Assembly (NCBI GenBank): GCA_920105625.2
Contig: OV050032.1
Coordinates: 105,012,542-105,076,541, forward strand
Direction: 5' to 3'
From: Clusia tigrina
Taxonomy: Eukaryota; Arthropoda; Insecta; Diptera; Clusiidae
DNA length: 64,000 nucleotides
The notes beneath the pieces are model-generated. The model was not told the origin of the DNA. It made no database searches and saw only the letters and a program-made list of their open reading frames with translations. The position numbers and the translations under genes are program-made. Shown here one piece after another: positions 12,669-26,303 of this stretch (position 1 is its first letter; the number at the start of each line of letters is the position of its first letter).

Positions 12669-14047
12669 TTGCAACATACAAATGCTTGTAACTTTTTACT
12701 GGAGCGTCATAAAACCTTGAAATTTTGTAACAATACTCGAAACTCTTGTCAATTTAAGCTATCGCTTAAAGCTATGCTACCCTTGAGTCCCAAATCAAAC
12801 ACTGATAAAACTTCAAATGGCGCTAACTTCTATACGGTACGTCCTACACCTATCAAAGTTTGCAACATACAAATGCTTGCAACTTTTTACTGGAGCGTCA
12901 TGAAACCTTGAAATTTTGTAACAATAAAGTACTCGGGCCTCTTGTCAATTTTAGCTATCGCTGAAAGCTATGCTGCCCTTGAGTCCCAAATCAAACACTG
13001 ATAAAACTTCAAATGGGCCTAAGTTCTACACGGTACGTCCTACACCTATCAAAGTTTGCAACATACGTGTACAGATGCTTGTAACTTTTTACTGGAGCGT
13101 CATAAAACCTTGAAATTTTGTAACAATAAAGTACTCGAGCCTCTTGTCAATTGAAGCTATCGCTCAAAGCTATGCTACCCTTGAGTCCCAAATCAAACAC
13201 TGATAAAACTTCAAATGACGCTAACTTCTATACGGTACTTCCTACACCTATCAAAGTTTGCAACATACAAATGCTTGTAACTCTTTACTGGAGCGTCATA
13301 AAACCTTGTAATTTTGTAACAATAAAGTACTCGAGCATCTTGTCAATTTAAGCTATTGCTCAAAGCTATGCTACCCTTGAGTCCCAAATCAAACACTGAT
13401 AAAACTTCAAATGGCCCTAACTTCTATACGGTACGTCCTACACCTATCAAAGTTTGCAACATACAAATGCTTGTAACTTTTTACTGGAGCGTCATAAAAC
13501 CTTGAAATTTTGTAACAATAAAGTACTCGGGCCTCTTGTCAATTTAAGCTATCGCTCAAAGCTATGCTACCCTTGAGTCCCAAATCAAACACTGACAAAA
13601 CTTCAAATGGCCCTAACTTCTAAACGGTACGTCCTACACCTATCAAAGTTTGCAACATACGTGTACAGATGCTTGTAACTTTTTACTGGAGCGTCATAAA
13701 ACCTTGAAATTTTGTAACAATAAAGTACTCGAGCCTCTTGTCAATTGAAGCTATCGCTCAAAGCTATGCTACCCTTGAGTCCCAAATCAAACACTGATAA
13801 AACTTCAAATGACGCTAACTTCTATACGGTACTTCCTACACCTATCAAAGTTTGCAACATACAAATGCTTGTAACTCTTTACTGGAGCGTCATAAAACCT
13901 TGTAATTTTGTAACAATAAAGTACTCGAGCATCTTGTCAATTTAAGCTATTGCTCAAAGCTATGCTACCCTTGAGTCCCAAATCAAACACTGATAAAACT
14001 TCAAATGGCCCTAACTTCTATACGGTACGTCCTACACCTATCAAAGT
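12669..14047 (+). repeat. 1,379-bp higher-order repeat (7-mer), copy 1
   Basis: Seven monomers (1,372 bp) with two 6-bp insertions and one 5-bp deletion give 1,379 bp. Here the 6-bp insertion reads GTGTAC instead of GAGTAC, at 13063 and 13656. All four GTGTAC monomers I found in the window lie between 13.0 and 15.7 kb, so this spread is local and recent. A shorter internal repeat of 594 bp (three monomers plus 6) links 13151 and 13745. Confidence 0.8.
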
Positions 14048-15030
14048 TTGCAACATACAAATGCTTGTAACTTTTTACTGGAGCGTCATAAAACCTTGAA
14101 ATTTTGTAACAATACTCGAAACTCTTGTCAATTTAAGCTATCGCTTAAAGCTATGCTACCCTTGAGTCCCAAATCAAACACTGATAAAACTTCAAATGGC
14201 GCTAACTTCTATACGGTACGTCCTACACCTATCAAAGTTTGCAACATACAAATGCTTGCAACTTTTTACTGGAGCGTCATGAAACCTTGAAATTTTGTAA
14301 CAATAAAGTACTCGGGCCTCTTGTCAATTTTAGCTATCGCTGAAAGCTATGCTGCCCTTGAGTCCCAAATCAAACACTGATAAAACTTCAAATGGGCCTA
14401 AGTTCTACACGGTACGTCCTACACCTATCAAAGTTTGCAACATACGTGTACAGATGCTTGTAACTTTTTACTGGAGCGTCATAAAACCTTGAAATTTTGT
14501 AACAATAAAGTACTCGAGCCTCTTGTCAATTGAAGCTATCGCTCAAAGCTATGCTACCCTTGAGTCCCAAATCAAACACTGATAAAACTTCAAATGACGC
14601 TAACTTCTATACGGTACTTCCTACACCTATCAAAGTTTGCAACATACAAATGCTTGTAACTCTTTACTGGAGCGTCATAAAACCTTGTAATTTTGTAACA
14701 ATAAAGTACTCGAGCATCTTGTCAATTTAAGCTATTGCTCAAAGCTATGCTACCCTTGAGTCCCAAATCAAACACTGATAAAACTTCAAATGGCCCTAAC
14801 TTCTATACGGTACGTCCTACACCTATCAAAGTTTGCAACATACAAATGCTTGTAACTTTTTACTGGAGCGTCATAAAACCTTGAAATTTTGTAACAATAA
14901 AGTACTCGGGCCTCTTGTCAATTTAAGCTATCGCTCAAAGCTATGCTACCCTTGAGTCCCAAATCAAACACTGACAAAACTTCAAATGGCCCTAACTTCT
15001 AAACGGTACGTCCTACACCTATCAAAGTTT
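14048..15030 (+). repeat. 1,379-bp higher-order repeat, partial copy 2
   Basis: This matches 12669-13651 at an offset of 1,379 bp, including AATACTCGAAAC near 14108, GTGTAC at 14441 and the TGTAATTTTG/GAGCATC monomer near 14690. The match breaks at about 15030, where copy 1 has TTTGCAACATACGTGTAC and this copy has TTTGAAACATACAAATG. From here the array follows the ordinary GACAAAAC / TTGTGTAAC order. Confidence 0.78.
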
Positions 15031-16015
15031 GAAACATACAAATGCTTGTCACTTTTTACTGGAGCGTCATAAAACCTTGAAATTGTGTAACAATAAAGTA
15101 CTCGAGCCTCTTGTCAATTGATGCTATCGCTCAAAGCTATGCTACCCTTGAGTCCCAAATCAAACACTGATAAAACTTCAAATGGCGCTAACTTCTATAC
15201 GGTACGTCCTACACCTATCAAAGTTTGCAACATACAAATGCTTGTAACTTTCGACTGGAGCGTCATAAAACTTTGAAATTTTGTAACAATAAAGTACTCG
15301 AGCCTCTTGTCAATTTAAGCTATCGCTCAAAGCTATGCTACCCTTGAGTCCCAAATCAACCACTGATAAAACTTCAAATGGCCCTAACTTCTATACGGTA
15401 CGTCCTACACCTATCAAAGTTTGCAACATACAAATGCTTGCAACTTTTTACTGGAGCGTCATGAAACCTTGAAATTTTGTAACAATAAAGTACTCGGGCC
15501 TCTTGTCAATTTTAGCTATCGCTGAAAGCTATGCTGCCCTTGAGTCCCAAATCAAACACTGATAAAACTTCAAATGGGCCTAAGTTCTACACGGTACGTC
15601 CTACACCTATCAAAGTTTGCAACATACGTGTACAGATGCTTGTAACTTTTTACTGGAGCGTCATAAAACCTTGAAATTTTGTAACAATAAAGTACTCGAG
15701 CCTCTTGTCAATTGAAGCTATCGCTCAAAGCTATGCTACCCTTGAGTCCCAAATCAAACACTGATAAAACTTCAAATGACGCTAACTTCTATACGGTACT
15801 TCCTACACCTATCAAAGTTTGCAACATACAAATGCTTGTAACTCTTTACTGGAGCGTCATAAAACCTTGTAATTTTGTAACAATAAAGTACTCGAGCATC
15901 TTGTCAATTTAAGCTATTGCTCAAAGCTATGCTACCCTTGAGTCCCAAATCAAACACTGATAAAACTTCAAATGGCCCTAACTTCTATACGGTACGTCCT
16001 ACACCTATCAAAGTT
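15031..16015 (+). repeat. Satellite block joining the 7-mer and 24-mer regions
   Basis: The first half (TTTGAAAC, CAATTGATGC, TTTCGACTGG, CAACCACTG) resembles the 8-mer units downstream. From about 15416 the block matches 14234-14833 at an offset of 1,182 bp, including the fourth GTGTAC monomer at 15623 and the GAGCATC monomer at about 15895. Nothing but satellite is present. Confidence 0.72.
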
Positions 16016-19000
16016 TGCAACATACAAATGCTTGTAACTTTTTACTGGAGCGTCATAAAACCTTGAAATTTTGTAACAATATAGTACTCGAGCCTCTTGT
16101 CAATTTAAGCTATCGCTCAAAGCTATGCTACCCTTGTGTCCCAAATCAAACACTGATAAAACTTCAAATGGCCGTATCTTCTATACGGTACGTCCTACAC
16201 CTATCAAAGTTTGCAACATACAAATGCTTGTAACTTTCGACTGGAGCGTCATAAAACTTTGAAATTTTGTAACAATACTCGAAACTCTTGTCAATTTAAG
16301 CTATCGCTTAAAGCTATGCTACCCTTGAGTCCCAAATCAAACACTGATAAAACTTCAAATGGCGCTAACTTCTATACGGTACGTCCTACACCTATCAAAG
16401 TTTGCAACATACAAATGCTTGTAATTTTTACTGGAGCGTCATAAAACCTTGAAATTTTGTAACAATAAAGTACTCGAGCCTCTTGTCAATTTAAGCTATC
16501 GTTCAAAGCTATGCTACCCTTGAGTACGAAATCAAACACTGATAAAACTTCAAATGGCCCTAACTTCTATACGGTACGTCCCACACGTATCAAAGTTTGC
16601 AACATACAAATGCTTGTAACTTTTTACTGGAGCGTCATAAAACCTTGAAATTTTGTAACAATAAAGTATTCGAGCCTCTTGTCAATTTAAGCTATCGCTC
16701 AAAGCTATGCTACCCTTGAGTCCCAAATCAAACACTGATAAAACTTCAAATGGCCCTAGCTTCTATACGGTATGTCCTACACCTATCAAAGTTTGCAACA
16801 TACAAATGCTTGTAACTTTTTACTGGAGCGTCATAAAACCTTGAAATTTTGTAACAATAAAGTACTCGAGCCTCTTGTGAATTTTAGCTATCGCTGAAAG
16901 CTTTGCTACCCTTGAGTTCCAAATCAAACACTGATAAAACTTCAAATGGGCCTAACTTCTACACGGTACGTCCTACACCTATCAAAGTTTGCAACATACG
17001 AGTACAGATGCTTGTAACTTTTTACTGGAGCGTCATAAAACCTCGAAATTTTGTTACAATAAAGTACTCGAGCCTCTTGTCAATTTAAGCTATCGCTCAA
17101 AGCTATGCTGCTCTTGAGTCCCAAATCAAACACTGATAAAACTTCAAATGGCCCTAACTTCTAAATGGTACGTCCTACACCTATCAAAGTTTTCAACATA
17201 CAAATGCTTGTAACTTTTTACTGGAGCGTCATAAAACCTTGAAATTTTGTAACAATAAAGTACTCGGGCCTCTTGTCAATTTAAGCTATCGCTCAAAGCT
17301 ATGCTACCCTTGAGTCCCAAATCAAACACTGACAAAACTTCAAATGGCCCTAACTTCTAAACGGTACGTCCTACACCTATCAAAGTTTGAAACATACAAA
17401 TGCTTGTAACTTTTTACTGGAGCGTCATAAAACCTTGAAATTGTGTAACAATAAAGTACTCGAGCCTCTTGTCAATTGATGCTATCGCTCAAAGCTATGC
17501 TACCCTTGAGTCCCAAATCAAACACTGATAAAACTTCAAATGGCGCTAACTTCTATACGGTACGTCCTACACCTATCAAAGTTTGCAACATACAAATGCT
17601 TGTAACTTTCGACTGGAGCGTCATAAAACTTTGAAATTTTGTAACAATAAAGTACTCGAGCCTCTTGTCAATTTAAGCTATCGCTCAAAGCTATGCTACC
17701 CTTGAGTCCCAAATCAACCACTGATAAAACTTCAAATGGCCCTAACTTCTATACGGTGTGCCCTATACTTATCAAAGTTTGCAACATACAGATGCTTGTA
17801 ACTTTTTACTGGAGCGTCATAAAACCTTGAAATTTTGTAACATTAAAGTACTAGAGCCTCTTGTCAATTTAAGCTATCGCTCAAAGCTATGCTACCCTTG
17901 AGTCCCAAATCAAACACTGAAAAAACTTCAAATGGCCCTAACTTCTAAACGATACGTCCTACACTTATCAAAGTTTGCAACATACAAATGCTTGTAACTT
18001 TTTACTGGAGCGTCATAAAACCTTGAAATTTTGTAACATTAAAGTACTAGAGCCTCTTGTCAATTTAAGCTATCGCTCAAAGCTATGCTACCCTTGAGTC
18101 CCAAATCAAACACTGAAAAAACTTCAAATGGCCCTAACTTCTAAACGCTACGTCCTACACTTATCAAAGTTTGCAACATACAAATGCTTGTAATTTTTAC
18201 TGGAGCGTCATAAAACCTTGAAATTTTGTAACAATAAAGTACTCGAGCCTCTTGTCAATTTAAGCTATCGTTCAAAGCTATGCTACCCTTGAGTACGAAA
18301 TCAAACACTGATAAAACTTCAAATGGCCCTAACTTCTATACGGTGTGCCCTATACTTATCAAAGTTTGCAACATACAAATGCTTGTAACTTTTTACTGGA
18401 GCGTCATAAAACCTTGAAATTTTGTAACAATAAAGTATTCGAGCCTCTTGTCAATTTAAGCTATCGCTCAAAGCTATGCTACCCTTGAGTCCCAAATCAA
18501 ACACTGATAAAACTTCAAATGGCCCTAGCTTCTATACGGTATGTCCTACACCTATCAAAGTTTGCAACATACAAATGCTTGTAACTTTTTACTGGAGCGT
18601 CATAAAACCTTGAAATTTTGTAACAATAAAGTACTCGAGCCTCTTGTGAATTTTAGCTATCGCTGAAAGCTTTGCTACCCTTGAGTTCCAAATCAAACAC
18701 TGATAAAACTTCAAATGGGCCTAACTTCTACACGGTACGTCCTACACCTATCAAAGTTTGCAACATACGAGTACAGATGCTTGTAACTTTTTACTGGAGC
18801 GTCATAAAACCTCGAAATTTTGTTACAATAAAGTACTCGAGCCTCTTGTCAATTTAAGCTATCGCTCAAAGCTATGCTGCTCTTGAGTCCCAAATCAAAC
18901 ACTGATAAAACTTCAAATGGCCCTAACTTCTAAATGGTACGTCCTACACCTATCAAAGTTTTCAACATACAAATGCTTGTAACTTTTTACTGGAGCGTCA

Positions 19001-20729
19001 TAAAACCTTGAAATTTTGTAACAATAAAGTACTCGGGCCTCTTGTCAATTTAAGCTATCGCTCAAAGCTATGCTACCCTTGAGTCCCAAATCAAACACTG
19101 ACAAAACTTCAAATGGCCCTAACTTCTAAACGGTACGTCCTACACCTATCAAAGTTTGAAACATACAAATGCTTGTAACTTTTTACTGGAGCGTCATAAA
19201 ACCTTGAAATTGTGTAACAATAAAGTACTCGAGCCTCTTGTCAATTGATGCTATCGCTCAAAGCTATGCTACCCTTGAGTCCCAAATCAAACACTGATAA
19301 AACTTCAAATGGCGCTAACTTCTATACGGTACGTCCTACACCTATCAAAGTTTGCAACATACAAATGCTTGTAACTTTCGACTGGAGCGTCATAAAACTT
19401 TGAAATTTTGTAACAATAAAGTACTCGAGCCTCTTGTCAATTTAAGCTATCGCTCAAAGCTATGCTACCCTTGAGTCCCAAATCAACCACTGATAAAACT
19501 TCAAATGGCCCTAACTTCTATACGGTGTGCCCTATACTTATCAAAGTTTGCAACATACAGATGCTTGTAACTTTTTACTGGAGCGTCATAAAACCTTGAA
19601 ATTTTGTAACATTAAAGTACTAGAGCCTCTTGTCAATTTAAGCTATCGCTCAAAGCTATGCTACCCTTGAGTCCCAAATCAAACACTGAAAAAACTTCAA
19701 ATGGCCCTAACTTCTAAACGATACGTCCTACACTTATCAAAGTTTGCAACATACAAATGCTTGTAATTTTTACTGGAGCGTCATAAAACCTTGAAATTTT
19801 GTAACAATAAAGTACTCGAGCCTCTTGTCAATTTAAGCTATCGTTCAAAGCTATGCTACCCTTGAGTACGAAATCAAACACTGATAAAACTTCAAATGGA
19901 CCTAACTTCTATACGGTACGTCCCACACGTATCAAAGTTTGCAACATACAAATGCTTGTAACTTTTTACTGGAGCGTCATAAAACCTTGAAATTTTGTAA
20001 CAATAAAGTATTCGAGCCTCTTGTCAATTTAAGCTATCGCTCAAAGCTATGCTACCCTTGAGTCCCAAATCAAACACTGATAAAACTTCAAATGGCCCTA
20101 GCTTCTATACGGTATGTCCTACACCTATCAAAGTTTGCAACATACAAATGCTTGTAACTTTTTACTGGAGCGTCATAAAACCTTGAAATTTTGTAACAAT
20201 AAAGTACTCGAGCCTCTTGTCAATTTTAGCTATCGCTGAAAGCTTTGCTACCCTTGAGTCCCAAATCAAACACTGATAAAACTTCAAATGGGCCTAACTT
20301 CTACACGGTACGTCCTACACCTATCAAAGTTTGCAACATACGAGTACAGATGCTTGTAACTTTTTACTGGAGCGTCATAAAACCTCGAAATTTTGTTACA
20401 ATAAAATACTCGAGCCTCTTGTCAATTTAAGCTATCGCTCAAAGCTATGCTGCTCTTGAGTCCCAAATCAAACACTGATAAAACTTCAAATGGCCCTAAC
20501 TTCTAAATGGTACGTCCTACACCTATCAAAGTTTTCAACATACAAATGCTTGTAACTTTTTACTGGAGCGTCATAAAACCTTGAAATTTTGTAACAATAA
20601 AGTACTCGGGCCTCTTGTCAATTTAAGCTATCGCTCAAAGCTATGCTACCCTTGAGTCCCAAATCAAACACTGACAAAACTTCAAATGGCCCTAACTTCT
20701 ATACGGTACGTCCTACACCTATCAAAGTT
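16016..20729 (+). repeat. 4,714-bp higher-order repeat (24-mer), copy A
   Basis: Twenty-four monomers: 4,704 bp, plus three GAGTAC insertions (+18), minus three 1-bp losses at TTGTAATTTTT and one 5-bp loss at AATACTCG, which gives 4,714. It is itself nested: three 8/9-mer units follow each other, with GAGTAC at 16995, 18764 and 20337 (spacings 1,769 and 1,573 bp). The 196-bp difference between these spacings is one extra AACATTAAAG/GAAAAAAC monomer near 17995-18190. Homology with the next copy begins slightly earlier, at about 15958. Confidence 0.85.
18345..18360 (+). other. Short conversion-like tract inside one monomer
   Basis: In this monomer the flanks (GAGTACGAAATC upstream, AAGTATTCGAG downstream) belong to the class that elsewhere reads ACGTCCCACACGT in the middle. 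Here the middle reads TGTGCCCTATACTT, the signature of a different class whose nearest copy is about 590 bp upstream at about 17757-17770. The matching position in copy B (about 23059-23074) has the expected form. The pattern fits a very short gene-conversion tract or two close crossovers. Confidence 0.7.
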
Positions 20730-23700
20730 TGCAACATACAAATGCTTGTAACTTTTTACTGGAGCGTCATAAAACCTTGAAATTTTGTAACAATATAGTA
20801 CTCGAGCCTCTTGTCAATTTAAGCTATCGCTCAAAGCTATGCTACCCTTGTGTCCCAAATCAAACACTGATAAAACTTCAAATGGCCGTATCTTCTATAC
20901 GGTACGTCCTACACCTATCAAAGTTTGCAACATACAAATGCTTGTAACTTTCGACTGGAGCGTCATAAAACTTTGAAATTTTGTAACAATACTCGAAACT
21001 CTTGTCAATTTAAGCTATCGCTTAAAGCTATGCTACCCTTGAGTCCCAAATCAAACACTGATAAAACTTCAAATGGCGCTAACTTCTATACGGTACGTCC
21101 TACACCTATCAAAGTTTGCAACATACAAATGCTTGTAATTTTTACTGGAGCGTCATAAAACCTTGAAATTTTGTAACAATAAAGTACTCGAGCCTCTTGT
21201 CAATTTAAGCTATCGTTCAAAGCTATGCTACCCTTGAGTACGAAATCAAACACTGATAAAACTTCAAATGGCCCTAACTTCTATACGGTACGTCCCACAC
21301 GTATCAAAGTTTGCAACATACAAATGCTTGTAACTTTTTACTGGAGCGTCATAAAACCTTGAAATTTTGTAACAATAAAGTATTCGAGCCTCTTGTCAAT
21401 TTAAGCTATCGCTCAAAGCTATGCTACCCTTGAGTCCCAAATCAAACACTGATAAAACTTCAAATGGCCCTAGCTTCTATACGGTATGTCCTACACCTAT
21501 CAAAGTTTGCAACATACAAATGCTTGTAACTTTTTACTGGAGCGTCATAAAACCTTGAAATTTTGTAACAATAAAGTACTCGAGCCTCTTGTGAATTTTA
21601 GCTATCGCTGAAAGCTTTGCTACCCTTGAGTTCCAAATCAAACACTGATAAAACTTCAAATGGGCCTAACTTCTACACGGTACGTCCTACACCTATCAAA
21701 GTTTGCAACATACGAGTACAGATGCTTGTAACTTTTTACTGGAGCGTCATAAAACCTCGAAATTTTGTTACAATAAAGTACTCGAGCCTCTTGTCAATTT
21801 AAGCTATCGCTCAAAGCTATGCTGCTCTTGAGTCCCAAATCAAACACTGATAAAACTTCAAATGGCCCTAACTTCTAAATGGTACGTCCTACACCTATCA
21901 AAGTTTTCAACATACAAATGCTTGTAACTTTTTACTGGAGCGTCATAAAACCTTGAAATTTTGTAACAATAAAGTACTCGGGCCTCTTGTCAATTTAAGC
22001 TATCGCTCAAAGCTATGCTACCCTTGAGTCCCAAATCAAACACTGACAAAACTTCAAATGGCCCTAACTTCTAAACGGTACGTCCTACACCTATCAAAGT
22101 TTGAAACATACAAATGCTTGTAACTTTTTACTGGAGCGTCATAAAACCTTGAAATTGTGTAACAATAAAGTACTCGAGCCTCTTGTCAATTGATGCTATC
22201 GCTCAAAGCTATGCTACCCTTGAGTCCCAAATCAAACACTGATAAAACTTCAAATGGCGCTAACTTCTATACGGTACGTCCTACACCTATCAAAGTTTGC
22301 AACATACAAATGCTTGTAACTTTCGACTGGAGCGTCATAAAACTTTGAAATTTTGTAACAATAAAGTACTCGAGCCTCTTGTCAATTTAAGCTATCGCTC
22401 AAAGCTATGCTACCCTTGAGTCCCAAATCAACCACTGATAAAACTTCAAATGGCCCTAACTTCTATACGGTGTGCCCTATACTTATCAAAGTTTGCAACA
22501 TACAGATGCTTGTAACTTTTTACTGGAGCGTCATAAAACCTTGAAATTTTGTAACATTAAAGTACTAGAGCCTCTTGTCAATTTAAGCTATCGCTCAAAG
22601 CTATGCTACCCTTGAGTCCCAAATCAAACACTGAAAAAACTTCAAATGGCCCTAACTTCTAAACGATACGTCCTACACTTATCAAAGTTTGCAACATACA
22701 AATGCTTGTAACTTTTTACTGGAGCGTCATAAAACCTTGAAATTTTGTAACATTAAAGTACTAGAGCCTCTTGTCAATTTAAGCTATCGCTCAAAGCTAT
22801 GCTACCCTTGAGTCCCAAATCAAACACTGAAAAAACTTCAAATGGCCCTAACTTCTAAACGCTACGTCCTACACTTATCAAAGTTTGCAACATACAAATG
22901 CTTGTAATTTTTACTGGAGCGTCATAAAACCTTGAAATTTTGTAACAATAAAGTACTCGAGCCTCTTGTCAATTTAAGCTATCGTTCAAAGCTATGCTAC
23001 CCTTGAGTACGAAATCAAACACTGATAAAACTTCAAATGGCCCTAACTTCTATACGGTACGTCCCACACGTATCAAAGTTTGCAACATACAAATGCTTGT
23101 AACTTTTTACTGGAGCGTCATAAAACCTTGAAATTTTGTAACAATAAAGTATTCGAGCCTCTTGTCAATTTAAGCTATCGCTCAAAGCTATGCTACCCTT
23201 GAGTCCCAAATCAAACACTGATAAAACTTCAAATGGCCCTAGCTTCTATACGGTATGTCCTACACCTATCAAAGTTTGCAACATACAAATGCTTGTAACT
23301 TTTTACTGGAGCGTCATAAAACCTTGAAATTTTGTAACAATAAAGTACTCGAGCCTCTTGTGAATTTTAGCTATCGCTGAAAGCTTTGCTACCCTTGAGT
23401 TCCAAATCAAACACTGATAAAACTTCAAATGGGCCTAACTTCTACACGGTACGTCCTACACCTATCAAAGTTTGCAACATACGAGTACAGATGCTTGTAA
23501 CTTTTTACTGGAGCGTCATAAAACCTCGAAATTTTGTTACAATAAAGTACTCGAGCCTCTTGTCAATTTAAGCTATCGCTCAAAGCTATGCTGCTCTTGA
23601 GTCCCAAATCAAACACTGATAAAACTTCAAATGGCCCTAACTTCTAAATGGTACGTCCTACACCTATCAAAGTTTTCAACATACAAATGCTTGTAACTTT

Positions 23701-25219
23701 TTACTGGAGCGTCATAAAACCTTGAAATTTTGTAACAATAAAGTACTCGGGCCTCTTGTCAATTTAAGCTATCGCTCAAAGCTATGCTACCCTTGAGTCC
23801 CAAATCAAACACTGACAAAACTTCAAATGGCCCTAACTTCTAAACGGTACGTCCTACACCTATCAAAGTTTGAAACATACAAATGCTTGTAACTTTTTAC
23901 TGGAGCGTCATAAAACCTTGAAATTGTGTAACAATAAAGTACTCGAGCCTCTTGTCAATTGATGCTATCGCTCAAAGCTATGCTACCCTTGAGTCCCAAA
24001 TCAAACACTGATAAAACTTCAAATGGCGCTAACTTCTATACGGTACGTCCTACACCTATCAAAGTTTGCAACATACAAATGCTTGTAACTTTCGACTGGA
24101 GCGTCATAAAACTTTGAAATTTTGTAACAATAAAGTACTAGAGCCTCTTGTCAATTTAAGCTATCGCTCAAAGCTATGCTACCCTTGAGTCCCAAATCAA
24201 ACACTGAAAAAACTTCAAATGGCCCTAACTTCTAAACGATACGTCCTACACTTATCAAAGTTTGCAACATACAAATGCTTGTAATTTTTACTGGAGCGTC
24301 ATAAAACCTTGAAATTTTGTAACAATAAAGTACTCGAGCCTCTTGTCAATTTAAGCTATCGTTCAAAGCTATGCTACCCTTGAGTACGAAATCAAACACT
24401 GATAAAACTTCAAATGGACCTAACTTCTATACGGTACGTCCCACACGTATCAAAGTTTGCAACATACAAATGCTTGTAACTTTTTACTGGAGCGTCATAA
24501 AACCTTGAAATTTTGTAACAATAAAGTATTCGAGCCTCTTGTCAATTTAAGCTATCGCTCAAAGCTATGCTACCCTTGAGTCCCAAATCAAACACTGATA
24601 AAACTTCAAATGGCCCTAGCTTCTATACGGTATGTCCTACACCTATCAAAGTTTGCAACATACAAATGCTTGTAACTTTTTACTGGAGCGTCATAAAACC
24701 TTGAAATTTTGTAACAATAAAGTACTCGAGCCTCTTGTCAATTTTAGCTATCGCTGAAAGCTTTGCTACCCTTGAGTCCCAAATCAAACACTGATAAAAC
24801 TTCAAATGGGCCTAACTTCTACACGGTACGTCCTACACCTATCAAAGTTTGCAACATACGAGTACAGATGCTTGTAACTTTTTACTGGAGCGTCATAAAA
24901 CCTCGAAATTTTGTTACAATAAAATACTCGAGCCTCTTGTCAATTTAAGCTATCGCTCAAAGCTATGCTGCTCTTGAGTCCCAAATCAAACACTGATAAA
25001 ACTTCAAATGGCCCTAACTTCTAAATGGTACGTCCTACACCTATCAAAGTTTTCAACATACAAATGCTTGTAACTTTTTACTGGAGCGTCATAAAACCTT
25101 GAAATTTTGTAACAATAAAGTACTCGGGCCTCTTGTCAATTTAAGCTATCGCTCAAAGCTATGCTACCCTTGAGTCCCAAATCAAACACTGACAAAACTT
25201 CAAATGGCCCTAACTTCTA
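20730..25219 (+). repeat. 4,714-bp higher-order repeat, copy B, one monomer shorter
   Basis: This repeats 16016-20702 at a constant 4,714-bp offset up to about 24130, with GAGTAC at 21709 and 23478. From there the offset becomes 4,518 bp (GAGTAC at 24855), so exactly one 196-bp monomer is missing. The missing one is the CAACCACTG/GTGTGCCC monomer that copy A has at about 19430-19600. The match ends at 25219/25220, where copy A has TATACGG and this copy has TAAACGG. Confidence 0.85.
24130..24150 (+). other. Junction of a one-monomer (196-bp) deletion in the 24-mer copy B
   Basis: Here AACTTTGAAATTTTGTAAC of one class leads directly to AATAAAGTACTAGAGCC of the monomer after next. In copy A the two halves are separated by a full 196-bp monomer. 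The hybrid keeps the normal register, as expected for unequal crossover or slippage between neighbouring homologous monomers. Confidence 0.75.
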
Positions 25220-26303
25220 AACGGTACGTCCTACACCTATCAAAGTTTGAAACATACAAATGCTTGTAACTTTTTACTGGAGCGTCATAAAACCTTGAAA
25301 TTGTGTAACAATAAAGTACTCGAGCTTCTTGTCAATTGATGCTATCGCTCAAAGCTATGCTACCCTTGAGTCCCAAATCAAACACTGATAAAACTTCAAA
25401 TGGCGCTAACTTCTATACGGTACGTCCTACACCTATCAAAGTTTGCAACATACAAATGCTTGTAACTCTTTACTGGAGCGTCATAAAACCTTGAAATTTT
25501 GTAATAATATAGTACTCGAGCCTCTTGTCAATTTTAGCTATCGCTGAAAGCTATGCTACCCTTGAGTCCCAAATCAAACACTGATAAAACTTCAAATGGG
25601 CCTAACTTCTACACGGTACGTCCTACACCTATCAAAGTTTGCAACATACGAGTACAGATGCTTGTAACTTTTTACTGGAGCGTCATAAAACCTCGAAATT
25701 TTGTTACAATAAAGTACTCGAGCCTCTTGTCAATTTAAGCTATCGCTCAAAGCTATGCTGCTCTTGAGTCCCAAATCAAACACTGATAAAACTTCAAATG
25801 GCCCTAACTTGTAAACGGTACGTCCTACACCTATCAAAGTTTTCAACATACAAATGCTTGTAACTTTTTACTGGAGCGTCATAAAACCTTGAAATTTTGT
25901 AACAATAAAGTACTCGGGCCTCTTGTCAATTTAAGCTATCGCTCAAAGCTATGCCACCCTTGAGTCCCAAATCAAACACTGACAAAACTTCAAATGGCCC
26001 TAACATCTAAACGGTACGTCCTACACCTATCAAAGTTTGAAACATACAAATGCTTGTAACTTGTTACTGGAGCGTCATAAAACCTTGAAATTTTCTAACA
26101 ATAAAGTACTCGAGCATCTTGTCAATTGAAGCTATCGCTCAAAGCTATGCTACCCTTGAGTCCCAAATCAAACACTGATAAAACTTCAAATGGCCGTATC
26201 TTCTATACGGTACGTCCTACACCTATCAAAGTTTGCAACATACAAATGCTTGTAACTTTTTACTGGAGCGTCATAAAACCTTGAAATTTTGTAACAATAA
26301 AGT
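25220..26303 (+). repeat. Satellite block duplicated from about 11.6-12.7 kb
   Basis: From about 25220 to 26230 the markers follow 11656-12666 at an offset of 13,564 bp: CTCTTTACTGG with AATAATATAGTAC, GAGTAC at 25645, CTTGTAAACGG, TATGCCACCC and then CCGTATC. Private changes here include AACATCTAAACGG, TTGTTACTGG and TTTTCTAAC near 25993-26100. The block then passes into the AACTAAAC series. Confidence 0.72.
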
